This document shows, in pieces, positions 17,274-26,500 of a stretch of 64,000 nt of DNA (position 1 is the stretch's first letter; every line of letters begins with the position of its first letter). The notes under the pieces were generated by a model. That model saw nothing but the letters and a program-made list of their open reading frames with translations. It was not told where the DNA came from and searched no databases. Made by a program: the position numbers and the translations under genes. The DNA is from B30-G6 sp963701385 (GTDB lineage Bacteria; Desulfobacterota; Desulfobacteria; Desulfobacterales; B30-G6), in contig CAVOZW010000002.1 of NCBI GenBank assembly GCA_963701385.1, positions 176,362-240,361 of the forward strand. Reading direction: 5' to 3'.

Positions 17274-18482
17274 ATGAAAACGTTTGCATGGTTTTGCGTC
17301 ACTCTAGCAATGGCCCTGGTTCTGATCACCGCACCCGTTCACGCGGCAAAAACCTTGAAGATTGGAATCGTCGACTGTTACAGCGGTCCACCGGCTACTT
17401 ACACCAACGATGTTCGGGATGCCTTCAAGATGGAAGTCGACAAGTTGAATGCATCCGGGGGGATTTTGGGCCGTCAGATAGAAGTGCTAACGCGGGACAG
17501 TAAATTCAAGGTCGATCTGGGCTTGTCTGCCGCCAAGGAACTGATTTACAGAGAAAACGTCGATATCCTGATGGGCACGATCAACAGCGCACTTGCTCTG
17601 GCCATTTCCGATATGTGTAAAAAAGAGAAGGTACCTTTTTTTGTTACCTTCTCCAAAAGCGCCAAAATCACAGGGGCCAAGGGTCACCGTTATGTCTTCT
17701 CGATCACGGAAAACACCGCGCTGGTAGGCAAGGCTGGCGCCGAGGGACTAGCCAAACGACCTTATCAAAAGTACTGGATCGCCGGCGACGATTACGAGTA
17801 CGGTCATGCCGTGGCCGACGGCGTGTGGGACAACCTTAAAAAGCTGCGTCCGGACGTGGAACTGCTGGGTCAGTCCTGGTGGAAGGTGGGCGAGCCCGAT
17901 TTCACGCCCTATATCACCGCGATCCTGTCGGCTAACCCGGATGCCGTTATCGTGGCCACCGGCGGGCGTGACTGCGTGCCCTTTCTCAAGGCCGCCCAGG
18001 CCACCGGTTTCAACAAGCGGGTCCCGTTCTTCATGCATACCGCCACCGAACTATCGACCTTGAAGGCCCTGGGCCAAAATGCTCCGGAAGATGTCATTGG
18101 AACCTCGAACTACTTTTTTTACTACCCGGAGACGGCTGCCAACCGGCTCTTTGTAAAAAACTTTGAATCGGTCTACAACCGCAAACCGGCCGTCGGGGCT
18201 CTCTACGGATTTCTCGCCGCCAAGTACATCTTCGGGGCCTACAAAAAGGCCGGCGTCATCGACACTGAAAAATTCATCGACAACGTGGAAGGCATGTGGG
18301 TCGACAGCCCGGTGGGCAAGGTGACCATGCGTGCGTATGACCACCAGGCCATGCTGCCCATGTTCATGGGTGTGACCAAAAAGGCCGCCGGCTACGACTT
18401 CCTGATCGCCAGTGATATCGTGACCCTTCCCGGGGATGAGGTGATGCCGTCTATTGATGAAATCAAAGCGAGCAGAAAATAG
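17274..18482 (+). CDS. ABC transporter substrate-binding protein, branched-chain amino acid (LivJ/LivK) type
   Basis: Periplasmic binding protein of the Peripla_BP_6 family, 402 aa. ATG 17274 follows a strong AGGGAGG and begins a signal peptide (FAWFCVTLAMALVLITAPVHA, cleavage near AHA-AK). The mature protein opens KTLKIGIVDCYSGPPATYTN and contains NASGGILGRQIEVLTRDSK, the usual first-lobe motifs. It leads a five-gene transporter cluster. Such transporters carry branched-chain amino acids, amides, urea or aromatic acids; the bam operon 6 kb downstream makes an aromatic or alicyclic acid attractive, but this is inference. Confidence 0.93.
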   Translation: MKTFAWFCVTLAMALVLITAPVHAAKTLKIGIVDCYSGPPATYTNDVRDAFKMEVDKLNASGGILGRQIEVLTRDSKFKVDLGLSAAKELIYRENVDILMGTINSALALAISDMCKKEKVPFFVTFSKSAKITGAKGHRYVFSITENTALVGKAGAEGLAKRPYQKYWIAGDDYEYGHAVADGVWDNLKKLRPDVELLGQSWWKVGEPDFTPYITAILSANPDAVIVATGGRDCVPFLKAAQATGFNKRVPFFMHTATELSTLKALGQNAPEDVIGTSNYFFYYPETAANRLFVKNFESVYNRKPAVGALYGFLAAKYIFGAYKKAGVIDTEKFIDNVEGMWVDSPVGKVTMRAYDHQAMLPMFMGVTKKAAGYDFLIASDIVTLPGDEVMPSIDEIKASRK

Positions 18483-18571
18483 GCCCACCCGGAAACATGC
18501 AAGGCTGTATTTAATCCCGGGGATGGGGCGTGGCTCCATTCCCGGAATACCAAGGTAGTGAAGGTTTCGCT

Positions 18572-19468
18572 ATGGAATTCGCTGCAAATGTCACCCTGGC
18601 GGCCCTGTTCCAACAGGTGCTCGTAGGCCTGAGTAGAACCACGATTCTTTTTATCGTCGCCTCCGGTTTGAGCCTCGTTCTCGGAGTATTGAGAATCCCA
18701 AACATTGCCCACGGATCCCTGTACATGATCGGCGCCTTCCTGACGTACACAGTTGCAACCCTATTCAGCCAGAGTGCCCTTGGTTTCTGGCTAGCCCTAA
18801 TCATCGCCCCACTGGGTGTCGCCCTGATAAGCTTTGTGGTTGAGCGGGGGCTGTTCTGCCATCTTTACGAACGCGAGCACATGATGCTCCTTTTGTTCAC
18901 CTTTGCCTTTTCTCTTGTCTTTGGCGATATGGTCAAACTGATCTGGGGTTCGGATTACCGGAGCCTGGTCGCGCCTGTCTTTTTGCAGGGCTCCTTTTCG
19001 ATCGGGGGCTTGCCGTTCCCACGTTATAACCTGTTTTTATTGATCATTGGCCCCCTGGTGGCCGCCGGTCTGTGGTTTCTGACCAATCGGACCAAGATCG
19101 GAAAGATTGCTCGGGCTGCGGCAGTTGACCGGGAAATGGTCGGTGCCATCGGTATCAATGTCAGCTGGGTGTTTGCCGCGGTATTCGTTATTGGCTGCTA
19201 CCTGGCAGGACTGGGCGGCGCCCTGGTGGCCCCCACCCAGAATATTACCCAGGGTATGGATCATGCCATTATCATCGAGGCCTTCCTGATTGTCATCATC
19301 GGCGGCCTCGGCAATATCTGGGGAGCCCTTCTCGGCGCGCTGATTTTTGGGCTGACGGATTCAATCGGAATCCTGATCTGGCCTCAGTTTGCAATTGTGT
19401 TCCCCTATGTGGCCGTAATTACGGTCCTGCTTTTCTGTCCGAAAGGACTGCTAAAATCAACCTGGTAG
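18572..19468 (+). CDS. livH: Branched-chain-type ABC transporter permease (LivH)
   Basis: Inner-membrane permease, 298 aa from ATG 18572 (AAGG upstream; the frame is open from 18530). Multiple hydrophobic segments and the LivH hallmark LVLGVLRIPNIAHGSLYMIG near residue 30-50, plus the later GGLGNIWGALLGALIFGLTD loop that contacts the ATPases. It lies 89 bases after the binding protein and 12 bases before livM. Assignment firm, ligand unknown. Confidence 0.94.
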   Translation: MEFAANVTLAALFQQVLVGLSRTTILFIVASGLSLVLGVLRIPNIAHGSLYMIGAFLTYTVATLFSQSALGFWLALIIAPLGVALISFVVERGLFCHLYEREHMMLLLFTFAFSLVFGDMVKLIWGSDYRSLVAPVFLQGSFSIGGLPFPRYNLFLLIIGPLVAAGLWFLTNRTKIGKIARAAAVDREMVGAIGINVSWVFAAVFVIGCYLAGLGGALVAPTQNITQGMDHAIIIEAFLIVIIGGLGNIWGALLGALIFGLTDSIGILIWPQFAIVFPYVAVITVLLFCPKGLLKSTW

Positions 19469-19480
19469 AGAGAGGTACCC

Positions 19481-20428
19481 TTGTATAAGGTCCTGTTCAA
19501 CAAAAAAACAACCCTGACCGGCCTGGTCCTGCTGGTATTGCTCCTGCTGGCGCCCCAGGTCCTGTCACGGTTTTATATTTATCTGGGCGCACTTATCTTC
19601 GCGATCGCCCTGCTGGCTACCAGCCTCAACATGGTGCTTGGTTTCGGCGGCATGTACCAGTTTCACCATGCGGTGTTCTACGGGGCCGGGGCCTATGCCT
19701 TCGCCTTGTTTGCCACGAAATCCGGCCTGCCCGTCTGGTTTGGTTATATCATTGCGCCCTTTTGTTCCGCCATCCTGGGACTGGTGATGGGGCTGATCAC
19801 GGTGCGCCTGAGCCAGCTCTATTTCGGCATGCTGCAGATTTCACTCGGGTCCCTGGTCTGGGCCATCACATATAGATGGTATTCCTTTACCGGGGGTGAC
19901 GATGGGATTCACGGCGTGCCCCTGCCGGATCTGATCAGCACTTCCAGCGGGGCCTACTATTTCAATTTGATCGTTACAGCAGCCTGCCTGTTTTTGATGT
20001 ACATGATCGTCAATTCACCCTTTGGCAGAACTTTTCAAGGAATTCGGGATAATCCGGAACGATGCGAAGCAGTCGGTGTTAATGTGCAGAAACAGAAACT
20101 GGTTGGGCTTATAATCGCAGCCTTTTTCGCCGGGGTTGCCGGTACGCTCTTTGTTACTGTTGAAGGATCGGTATTCCCGGATCTGATGTTCTGGACTCTC
20201 TCTTTGGAAATTCTTATCATGTGCCTTTTGGGCGGTTGGTTTATCTTTATGGGCCCAACACTGGGAGCCGCAATAATCATCAGCTTGAGAACTTTTGTGG
20301 GGATTTATACAGAATACTGGACTCTGATTCTGGGCATTGTTTTAATGCTGCTCATTTTCTTTTTGCCGGAAGGCGTGCTCGGTCTGTTTCTCAAAAAAGC
20401 CATGTCAGCTGAAAAGAAGGAGGGATAG
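19481..20428 (+). CDS. livM: Branched-chain-type ABC transporter permease (LivM)
   Basis: Second inner-membrane permease, 315 aa. It starts at TTG 19481 behind AGAGAGAGG. Hydrophobic throughout, with LivM features: LATSLNMVLGFGGMYQFHHA, NSPFGRTFQGIRDNPERCEA (cytoplasmic EAA-like loop) and GWFIFMGPTLGAAIIISLRT. Stop codon abuts the ATG of livG, indicating translational coupling. Confidence 0.94.
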   Translation: MYKVLFNKKTTLTGLVLLVLLLLAPQVLSRFYIYLGALIFAIALLATSLNMVLGFGGMYQFHHAVFYGAGAYAFALFATKSGLPVWFGYIIAPFCSAILGLVMGLITVRLSQLYFGMLQISLGSLVWAITYRWYSFTGGDDGIHGVPLPDLISTSSGAYYFNLIVTAACLFLMYMIVNSPFGRTFQGIRDNPERCEAVGVNVQKQKLVGLIIAAFFAGVAGTLFVTVEGSVFPDLMFWTLSLEILIMCLLGGWFIFMGPTLGAAIIISLRTFVGIYTEYWTLILGIVLMLLIFFLPEGVLGLFLKKAMSAEKKEG

Positions 20429-21178
20429 ATGCTCCAAGTGCAAGCCCTTCAAAAATCGTTTGACGGATTTCTGGCGGTCAACGACACCACGCTCAACGTC
20501 GAAAAGGGCGATGTGATCGCCGTGATTGGGCCCAACGGGGCCGGTAAAACCACCTTGTTTCACCTGATCACCGGCCAGCTCGCACCTACCTCCGGGACTA
20601 TTTTGTTTAAGGAAGAAAATATCGCCGGCCTGGCGCCCCATCTGGTTTGTCGCAAAGGAATCAGCAGATCTTACCAGGTAGTTAATATCTTCAACCGCCT
20701 CACCGTATTTGAAAATGTTCAGGTAGCTGTTCTTTCTTACCGGGGAAAAACCTTTAATATCTTCCGGCCGGCGAAAACCATGGCTGTTGGTGAAACCCGG
20801 AAAATACTTGACAGTGTTGGCCTTCTTGACAAAGCGGAGATGACCAGTGGATCTCTGTCCCACGGAGATCAGAAAGTTCTGGAGATTGCAATTGCCCTTG
20901 GAAACCGTCCGGAGCTGCTTATCTTAGACGAACCCACTGCCGGTATGTCGCCAGAAGAAACCGCTGTGACGCTTCGGTTGATGAAAAGACTGTCTGGTGA
21001 CCTTGGACTGACCATTTTGTTCTGCGAACACGATATGGGAATGGTTTTCTCTATTGCAAGCCAGATCATGGTCATGCAGCAGGGGAAATCAATTGTCCAG
21101 GGTTCTCCTGACGAGGTCCGAAATAACCAACAGGTAAGAGAAGCCTATCTTGGAGGTACAGACCAATGCTCCACGTAG
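20429..21178 (+). CDS. livG: Branched-chain-type ABC transporter ATP-binding protein (LivG)
   Basis: ABC ATPase, 249 aa. Walker A GPNGAGKTT (about residues 33-41), the LivG-type insert around VCRKGISRSYQVVNIFNRLT, signature region SGSLSHGDQKVLEIA and Walker B LLILDEPTAGM. The signature is the degenerate LSHGDQ form common in LivG. It overlaps livF by 13 bases. Confidence 0.95.
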   Translation: MLQVQALQKSFDGFLAVNDTTLNVEKGDVIAVIGPNGAGKTTLFHLITGQLAPTSGTILFKEENIAGLAPHLVCRKGISRSYQVVNIFNRLTVFENVQVAVLSYRGKTFNIFRPAKTMAVGETRKILDSVGLLDKAEMTSGSLSHGDQKVLEIAIALGNRPELLILDEPTAGMSPEETAVTLRLMKRLSGDLGLTILFCEHDMGMVFSIASQIMVMQQGKSIVQGSPDEVRNNQQVREAYLGGTDQCST

Positions 21179-21861
21179 AAAACATCCATACTTTTTACGG
21201 TCTGAGCCATATTCTTTTTGGTGTTTCGCTTGAAGTGGGTCAGGGTGAGATTGTCTGTCTTCTGGGGCGAAACGGTGCAGGCAAAAGCACAACCATCAAA
21301 AGCATTATGGGGTTAACGCCTCCTAAAGAGGGATTTATCAAATTTAAGGGCATTACCTGCACCGGCCAAAAACCATACCTGATGGCCCGAATGGGAATTG
21401 GGTTTGTTCCGGATGATCGCCGGGTGTTTGCCGACCTCACGGTGGGAGAAAATCTGGAAATCTCCGAGAGAAGCTTCCAGGAGGGCGGGTGGAACAAGGA
21501 TCGGGTATATGATTTTTTTCCGGCTTTAGGAGAAATAGATACCCGTAGAGCCGGATTTCTCAGCGGTGGTGAACAGCAAATGTTGACCATCGCAAGGGCG
21601 CTGATGACCAACCCGGAGTTTATTTTACTTGACGAACCGACCGAGGGTTTGGCGCCTATGATTGTCAGCATGCTCGAAGAACAGATTGCACGCCTCAAGG
21701 AGAGCGGTATGACCGTTCTTTTGGCTGAACAGAACCTGGAGGTTGCCCTGAGGCTTTCCGACCGCGGCTACGTCATCGACAACGGTACGATCCGCTACCA
21801 CGGCACCCGGGACGATCTGCAGCACAACGAGGACGTGCGCAACAAGTACCTGTGCGTGTGA
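21166..21861 (+). CDS. livF: Branched-chain-type ABC transporter ATP-binding protein (LivF)
   Basis: ABC ATPase, 231 aa. Walker A GRNGAGKST, signature LSGGEQQML, Walker B FILLDEPTEGLAP, and the LivF-typical YVIDNGTIRYHGT end. Starts inside the end of livG and closes the transporter operon. Confidence 0.95.
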   Translation: MLHVENIHTFYGLSHILFGVSLEVGQGEIVCLLGRNGAGKSTTIKSIMGLTPPKEGFIKFKGITCTGQKPYLMARMGIGFVPDDRRVFADLTVGENLEISERSFQEGGWNKDRVYDFFPALGEIDTRRAGFLSGGEQQMLTIARALMTNPEFILLDEPTEGLAPMIVSMLEEQIARLKESGMTVLLAEQNLEVALRLSDRGYVIDNGTIRYHGTRDDLQHNEDVRNKYLCV

Positions 21862-22022
21862 AACGCTCTGCTCAGGTATTATCGGATCAGTTTTCAACAT
21901 GATGAATGACATCGGCAATAAGCGTATCAAGTCCCTCTCTGGTTAATTTTGAACTGCGGTACATGTCCCAAATACAACATACGCTATGCCATTTCCAGAA
22001 GCCGAAAAGAAAAAATAATCTT

Positions 22023-22505
22023 CTATGAACCAACACTCCGGTATCTGATCAGGTTCAGGCCCATCATAGATACGACTACTTCGCTTTTTTGATTTACCAT
22101 CTCACAAAAGGAGTACAACACACCTCTGTCAGGTTTGCTGCGGGATGGTCTCACTTTGTGTACTCTAATACGCAAAGTAAGCTTATCGCCGGGGCGTACA
22201 GGTTTAAGCCAGCGAATTTCATCCACACCCGGACTGCCTAAGCTGGCAGGGCCTGGAAGGTAATGCTCGACAAATAAACGCATAAACAGACTGCAAGTGT
22301 GCCACCCACTGGCAATTAAACCACCGTATACCGTTTCTTTGGATTTCTCCGGATCTATGTGAAAAATTTGTGGATCAAAACTTTTCCCGAACTGGATGAT
22401 TTCTTCTTCGGAAATCGTAAGCGGACCAAACTCATACACAGCTCCCTCGACGAAATCATTTAAATATCTCTCTTGCGGTGTGTTGTTAAATTTGCTTCTT
22501 ATCAT
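22023..22505 (-). CDS. MaoC-like hot-dog-fold dehydratase/hydratase
   Basis: 160 aa from ATG 22503-22505 (AGGTGGAG upstream); a GTG four codons earlier is possible. The fold shows the hydratase-2 motif region FGKSFDPQIFHIDPEKS, with the Asp/His pair, then GLIASGWHTCSLFMRL and VRPGDKLTLRIRV. MaoC-like proteins hydrate enoyl-CoA esters, as in beta-oxidation-like ring or side-chain degradation. It is convergent with the LIV transporter and downstream of the toxin-antitoxin pair. A role alongside the bam pathway is possible; substrate unknown. Confidence 0.88.
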   Translation of the reverse strand: MIRSKFNNTPQERYLNDFVEGAVYEFGPLTISEEEIIQFGKSFDPQIFHIDPEKSKETVYGGLIASGWHTCSLFMRLFVEHYLPGPASLGSPGVDEIRWLKPVRPGDKLTLRIRVHKVRPSRSKPDRGVLYSFCEMVNQKSEVVVSMMGLNLIRYRSVGS

Positions 22506-22567
22506 TTTTAGCTCCACCTACCCTATCGCCGCCTTCTTAACCAGCCAATTCTACATCGAAGTCACTA

Positions 22568-22918
22568 TTAGTGGCTAATACCAGGTTGAGGATGTGTCTT
22601 TTGGTTGTCCAAATGGCGAATTTGAATTGGCCTGATACTTTTCAGATCATCCGACTCGGCTATCTTTGCGAAATATAGATCCCATCTTAGCTGAATATTC
22701 ATCCAGAAATCAGCCGAGACCTTGAAAACTTTCGATAACCTCAAGGCGGTGCTGGGCGTTATGCCTCTTTTACCGTTTATTATCTCATTTACCCTTTGGT
22801 AAGGTACGTTGATAGCGCTCGCCAATTCCCTCTGAGTAAGGCCCATCGGTTTTAGGAATTCTTCCAACAACATTTCACCAGGGTGCGTCGGGGCTCTATG
22901 GGTTGGTACCCTTATCAT
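22568..22918 (-). CDS. higA: HigA-type antitoxin, XRE helix-turn-helix
   Basis: 116 aa from ATG 22916-22918, with AGGAG just upstream. Typical HigA/VapI opening (RAPTHPGEMLLEEFLKPMGL), HTH TQRELASAINVPYQRVNEII, and RGITPSTALRLSKVFKVSADFW. It binds its own promoter and neutralises the upstream HigB-type toxin. It follows the toxin gene by 23 bases, the toxin-first order characteristic of HigBA. The C-terminal tail after about residue 95 is not conserved. Confidence 0.92.
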   Translation of the reverse strand: MIRVPTHRAPTHPGEMLLEEFLKPMGLTQRELASAINVPYQRVNEIINGKRGITPSTALRLSKVFKVSADFWMNIQLRWDLYFAKIAESDDLKSIRPIQIRHLDNQKTHPQPGISH

Positions 22919-22941
22919 TATATATTCTCCTGTATATTTAA

Positions 22942-23235
22942 TTAATGGTAGTCTATGATTTCCACATTTACTGGGCCATTTTTTTCCCAGATAAAGCAAA
23001 TACGATACTGATCATTAATTCGGATACTATGTTGCCCTTTCCTTCTGCCTGAAAGCGCCTCTAACCTGTTTCCTGGAGGAACTCGAAGTTCATCAATCGT
23101 TATTGCAGAATCCAATTGATCGAGCTTTCTACATGCACTTCTCCAAACGTTTTTAGAGCATATTTTCCTTGCGATCTTTGTAGATTTACCGTTGAAAATG
23201 TCCTCGGAAGCGTGGTTCTTAAAAGACTGTATCAT
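22942..23235 (-). CDS. higB: HigB-type (RelE superfamily) mRNA-interferase toxin
   Basis: 97 aa, full length. RelE-fold core with KLDQLDSAITIDELRVPPG, LEALSGRRKGQHSIRINDQY and the final RICFIWEKNGPVNVEIIDYH, matching HigB toxins of the plasmid-maintenance killer family. HigB cleaves ribosome-bound mRNA. Upstream ATG 23233-23235 has no strong ribosome site. Cotranscribed with higA. Confidence 0.92.
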   Translation of the reverse strand: MIQSFKNHASEDIFNGKSTKIARKICSKNVWRSACRKLDQLDSAITIDELRVPPGNRLEALSGRRKGQHSIRINDQYRICFIWEKNGPVNVEIIDYH

Positions 23236-23627
23236 GAATATACAGTAACACGGCTATCATGTTATTTCAAGGTGTAAAATTTTTTCGATTTGAAGAAATG
23301 GGGACAGATACTTTATATTGAATCTAGGTGAAATCAAAATACAGCCGAGACATTGAAAAAAAGGTAATTTGTTTCGTGAATCAACAGCACCAAATATCGA
23401 TATGCTTCAATACGGGACATTCATGAATGCATTGCACGCTCTGCACGAACGTCCCGTATTACATTATTTTCTTGACCGGGTAAATACCTAATGTTATTAG
23501 GCTGGATATCTTCCAAATTATTAAATAATCAATTTTCCCATTAATTACAGGATATAGTGTTTCCAAGTAGCCATAGGAAAGTATTACTCCACGGGACCGG
23601 ATCGGCCAACCGGGAAACATCGATCCG
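23236..23627. other. Intergenic region upstream of higBA and the TetR regulator, with a long inverted repeat
   Basis: No gene seen in these 392 bases, which hold the divergent promoters of higBA and the TetR gene. At 23409-23418 and 23451-23460 lie perfect 10-base inverted arms (AATACGGGAC / GTCCCGTATT) around a 32-base loop. A stretch near 23300 (ATGGGGACAGATAC) resembles sequence often left next to REP-associated transposases, but no transposase is present. Confidence 0.5.
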
Positions 23628-24332
23628 TTGGCGCATTTTCGAAAAGTCGCGCGCCTTGATGCCATCGCCGCACATTCAAAAAGGGTCAAATTGAAGGGTA
23701 ATACCAAAGAACGGATTATTGAATCCGCCAAACAGCTTTTTGCCGATCAGGGGTATCAAAAAACCACCATAATGGATATTTCCAAACGGGCTGGTTTATC
23801 CGATGCTGCCTTGTATGAATATTTTCGGGGTAAAGAGGATCTTTTAATTGCTATTCCGGACCTTTGGATACGTGAACTTCTTGAGGACCTCGATGAACAG
23901 TTGTTCGGTATCAAAGGTGCCGTCAATAAGCTACGAAAGTTTCTTTGGTGGTATTTACGGCGGGTAGAAAACTCTCCGTTGGATGCCAAAATCGTATACC
24001 TCCACCTAAAAACAAATTCCAATTTTCTGGCAAACGAAGTGTATTCCAAGGTCAAGCTTTTTTATTCGCAGGTTCTTGATATTTTTGAAGAAGGACGGGC
24101 CTCGGGGGAATTCAAGGCCAACTTGGTGCCAAGCCTGGCCAGGGATGTCTTTGTCGGTACCACCGACCATTTGGTGACCCGTTGGCTGCTTAAAGACCGG
24201 GCGTATTCTCTTTTCGATAATCTGGAGGAGATTTTTAATATGATGATGGATGGTTTCAGGTGCCATCCGTCCCAAAACTTTGCAAGTGCTGATGAGGTCG
24301 GTGACCTTGCATCCGAAAGCAATGTGAAATGA
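23628..24332 (+). CDS. TetR/AcrR family transcriptional regulator
   Basis: Repressor-type regulator; the N-terminal HTH reads NTKERIIESAKQLFADQGYQ then KTTIMDISKRAGLSDAALYE and YFRGKEDLL. The C-terminal ligand domain (about residues 75-215) ends in an FadR/YsiA-like region (DVFVGTTDHLVTRWLLKD), common among acyl-CoA responsive TetR proteins. The frame opens with TTG 23628; another TTG at 23691 behind AAAAGGG would give 213 aa, so the start is uncertain. It is 79 bases upstream of bamB on the same strand and is the obvious candidate for CoA-thioester control of the bam operon. Confidence 0.88.
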   Translation: MAHFRKVARLDAIAAHSKRVKLKGNTKERIIESAKQLFADQGYQKTTIMDISKRAGLSDAALYEYFRGKEDLLIAIPDLWIRELLEDLDEQLFGIKGAVNKLRKFLWWYLRRVENSPLDAKIVYLHLKTNSNFLANEVYSKVKLFYSQVLDIFEEGRASGEFKANLVPSLARDVFVGTTDHLVTRWLLKDRAYSLFDNLEEIFNMMMDGFRCHPSQNFASADEVGDLASESNVK

Positions 24333-24411
24333 TGGGAGCGTTATTTTGATCCTGTGCATAGGATGGTTTTAATCGAAATGATTGAAAATAAGGGCTTTTA
24401 AGAGGGTTGTT

Positions 24412-26439
24412 ATGAGATATGGAGAGATAGGCATCAATTTGGAAGTCGATTTGACCGTGGGCAATATTGAGCGGGTAGAAACAGATCCCGAATTAACCAG
24501 GCTTCACCTGGGTGGTAATGGCACTGCTGCTAGAATGATATGGGATAGAGTGAGTCCGGAGACCGATGCCTTTTCTCCTGATAATTTGCTCATATTTAGC
24601 GCAGGCCTTTTTGACGGTACGCCGATACCAGCCGGCAACCGCACGATGGTCGATACCATTTCTCCCCAGACGAATATGTTTTCTAATTCGATTTTTGGCG
24701 GTTATTTCGGGCCGGAACTCAAACATGCCGGCTACGATAAGATCGTCCTACGAGGCAAAGCTCAGGATTTGGTTTATTTGTGGGTACACAATGACAAAGT
24801 GGAATTACGGGACGCCTCTCACCTCAAGGGGAAGGGTGCACAGGAAACCGCACATGCTATTAAAGATGAGCTAAATGATCCTGATATTCAAGTGGCGGCC
24901 ATCGGTCTTGCTGGCGAAAACAGGCTTTTTATGGCCTCCATAGAACACTTTAACGCCGCTGCAGCTCGTGGCGTCGGGGTGATTATGGGGGATAAGCGGT
25001 TGAAGGCGATCGCCGTGCGTGGCACAAAGGATTTTCAAGTTTCCAGCCCTGAAGAGCTGTTCAAATTATGTCTCCAGCACTATCAGGATATAAATGAAAG
25101 TCCGTTTAACGGGGACCTCATGGCAATCGAGTGGAACGATGCTTTTCACCATGACAATTTTGCCTGGGGCAATGCACGCACACGAAGAAAAGGTTACTGG
25201 AGCCAGGAGCTAGAAGACAGGTGGAAGGAATACACGCTCAAAATCCGCGACCGCTTACAAGGCTGCTACAATTGTCCTAAAAACTGCCATCTCGTGGTCA
25301 AGCCCCCTGGACGGCAAAGGTACATGTTAAAATGCTTCGGAAAAGGCACATGGCATATGGCGGCTTTTGAAGAGCTTCCTTTTACCTTCGACATAATGGC
25401 CTTAAGCCAGGAGTACGGTGTAGATAACTATGCCGCACCCCAAACCATCGCTTTCGCCATCGAACTTTACGAAGCAGGTATTTTAACAGAAAAGGACCTG
25501 CCTGATTTTCCTGAAAAATCTGCCGACAGGTTTTACTATCTTCTTGAAAAACTTGTCCGCAGGGAAGGGATCGGGGATGTCCTGGCCAATGGCGTTTATA
25601 AGGCAGCCCGTCAGATCGGAAATGGTGCCGAAGAATTTGATCATAACACAATGAAAAAATTCGAGCAGATACCTCTCAAGTTGGGAAAAGTGAATTATCC
25701 ATATTTTCTCATGTATTGCACCAGTGACAAGATGGCGATTAATCAAACCGAGGGCTCCTATCCGCAGGATCCGATTAAAGAGCTTCCAGAGAGACGACAG
25801 TTTGCCGATGAATGGACATCGGCACCTGAACGGTTTAAAAAATTTTTCATGGAATGGGAGCCACGTACCCATCCATCAATGGAAGCGTCTGTTAACATTT
25901 GTGATTGGAACGAAACCATGCACTATGTTGATGACGCGCTTGGCCTTTGCGCCTTCTGTTCATCATTTAGAGGTCAATTCGGCGGAGGCTCCGCATATCA
26001 CATCTATAACATACCAATATTTATTAATTTGGTGACCGGGATGGATATGGATGCCGATGATTTATGGCAAGTAGCCAGAAGAAATCGGAACCTTGTCAGG
26101 GCCATCAATATTAGCAGGGGATTGAAAAGGACCGATGAGAAACCACCTGAAGATCACTGGAAGGTCAGAGAGCCTGAAAATGAAAAGAAGCTTCTTGGCG
26201 ATTACTACACATTCAAAGGATGGACCAACGAAGGCGTTCCGACTAAATTAACATTGGATAAATTAGGATTGGATGATGTTGCCGATGAACTTATCAAGAG
26301 GGGATTCCTTAAAGGCGATGAAGATATTTGCTACAAGGATCAATCGTGTTACTCAGAAGGAAGACCAAAAGATGCAGAAGTGAGTTTTCGTAAAGCTGAG
26401 AATTTTACGCTAACTGAGTACAACCTCAAAAATAAATAG
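24412..26439 (+). CDS. bamB: BamB-like tungsten subunit of class II benzoyl-CoA reductase (AOR family)
   Basis: Catalytic subunit with a tungsten bis-pyranopterin site and one [4Fe-4S] cluster; with BamC it reduces an aromatic acyl-CoA ring without ATP. 675 aa from ATG 24412 (GAGGG upstream; a TTG 10 codons earlier is weaker). AOR-family features: GGNGTAARMIWDR, RGVGVIMGDKRLKAIAVRG (cofactor-binding loop), cluster ligands C285, C288, C292 with C513 or C516, and active-site region KCFGKGTWHMAAF (C308). The bamCDEFGHI genes follow. The segment before the AWGNARTRR motif (residues 241-250) reads WNDAFHHDNF, which seems to differ from benzoyl-CoA reductases I remember, so the substrate may be a different aromatic CoA ester. 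Confidence 0.88.
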   Translation: MRYGEIGINLEVDLTVGNIERVETDPELTRLHLGGNGTAARMIWDRVSPETDAFSPDNLLIFSAGLFDGTPIPAGNRTMVDTISPQTNMFSNSIFGGYFGPELKHAGYDKIVLRGKAQDLVYLWVHNDKVELRDASHLKGKGAQETAHAIKDELNDPDIQVAAIGLAGENRLFMASIEHFNAAAARGVGVIMGDKRLKAIAVRGTKDFQVSSPEELFKLCLQHYQDINESPFNGDLMAIEWNDAFHHDNFAWGNARTRRKGYWSQELEDRWKEYTLKIRDRLQGCYNCPKNCHLVVKPPGRQRYMLKCFGKGTWHMAAFEELPFTFDIMALSQEYGVDNYAAPQTIAFAIELYEAGILTEKDLPDFPEKSADRFYYLLEKLVRREGIGDVLANGVYKAARQIGNGAEEFDHNTMKKFEQIPLKLGKVNYPYFLMYCTSDKMAINQTEGSYPQDPIKELPERRQFADEWTSAPERFKKFFMEWEPRTHPSMEASVNICDWNETMHYVDDALGLCAFCSSFRGQFGGGSAYHIYNIPIFINLVTGMDMDADDLWQVARRNRNLVRAINISRGLKRTDEKPPEDHWKVREPENEKKLLGDYYTFKGWTNEGVPTKLTLDKLGLDDVADELIKRGFLKGDEDICYKDQSCYSEGRPKDAEVSFRKAENFTLTEYNLKNK

Positions 26440-26500
26440 TGTCCATCCAGAAATGGTAGATTTTGGATGGACACTAAATAGTCCGGGAGGTGAAAAAGCA

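Noticed and set aside
21862..22022. Possible gene remnant on the reverse strand (SSKLTREGLDTLIADVIHHV)
   Set aside because: Only about 22 codons look protein-like; no start, family or partner could be identified.
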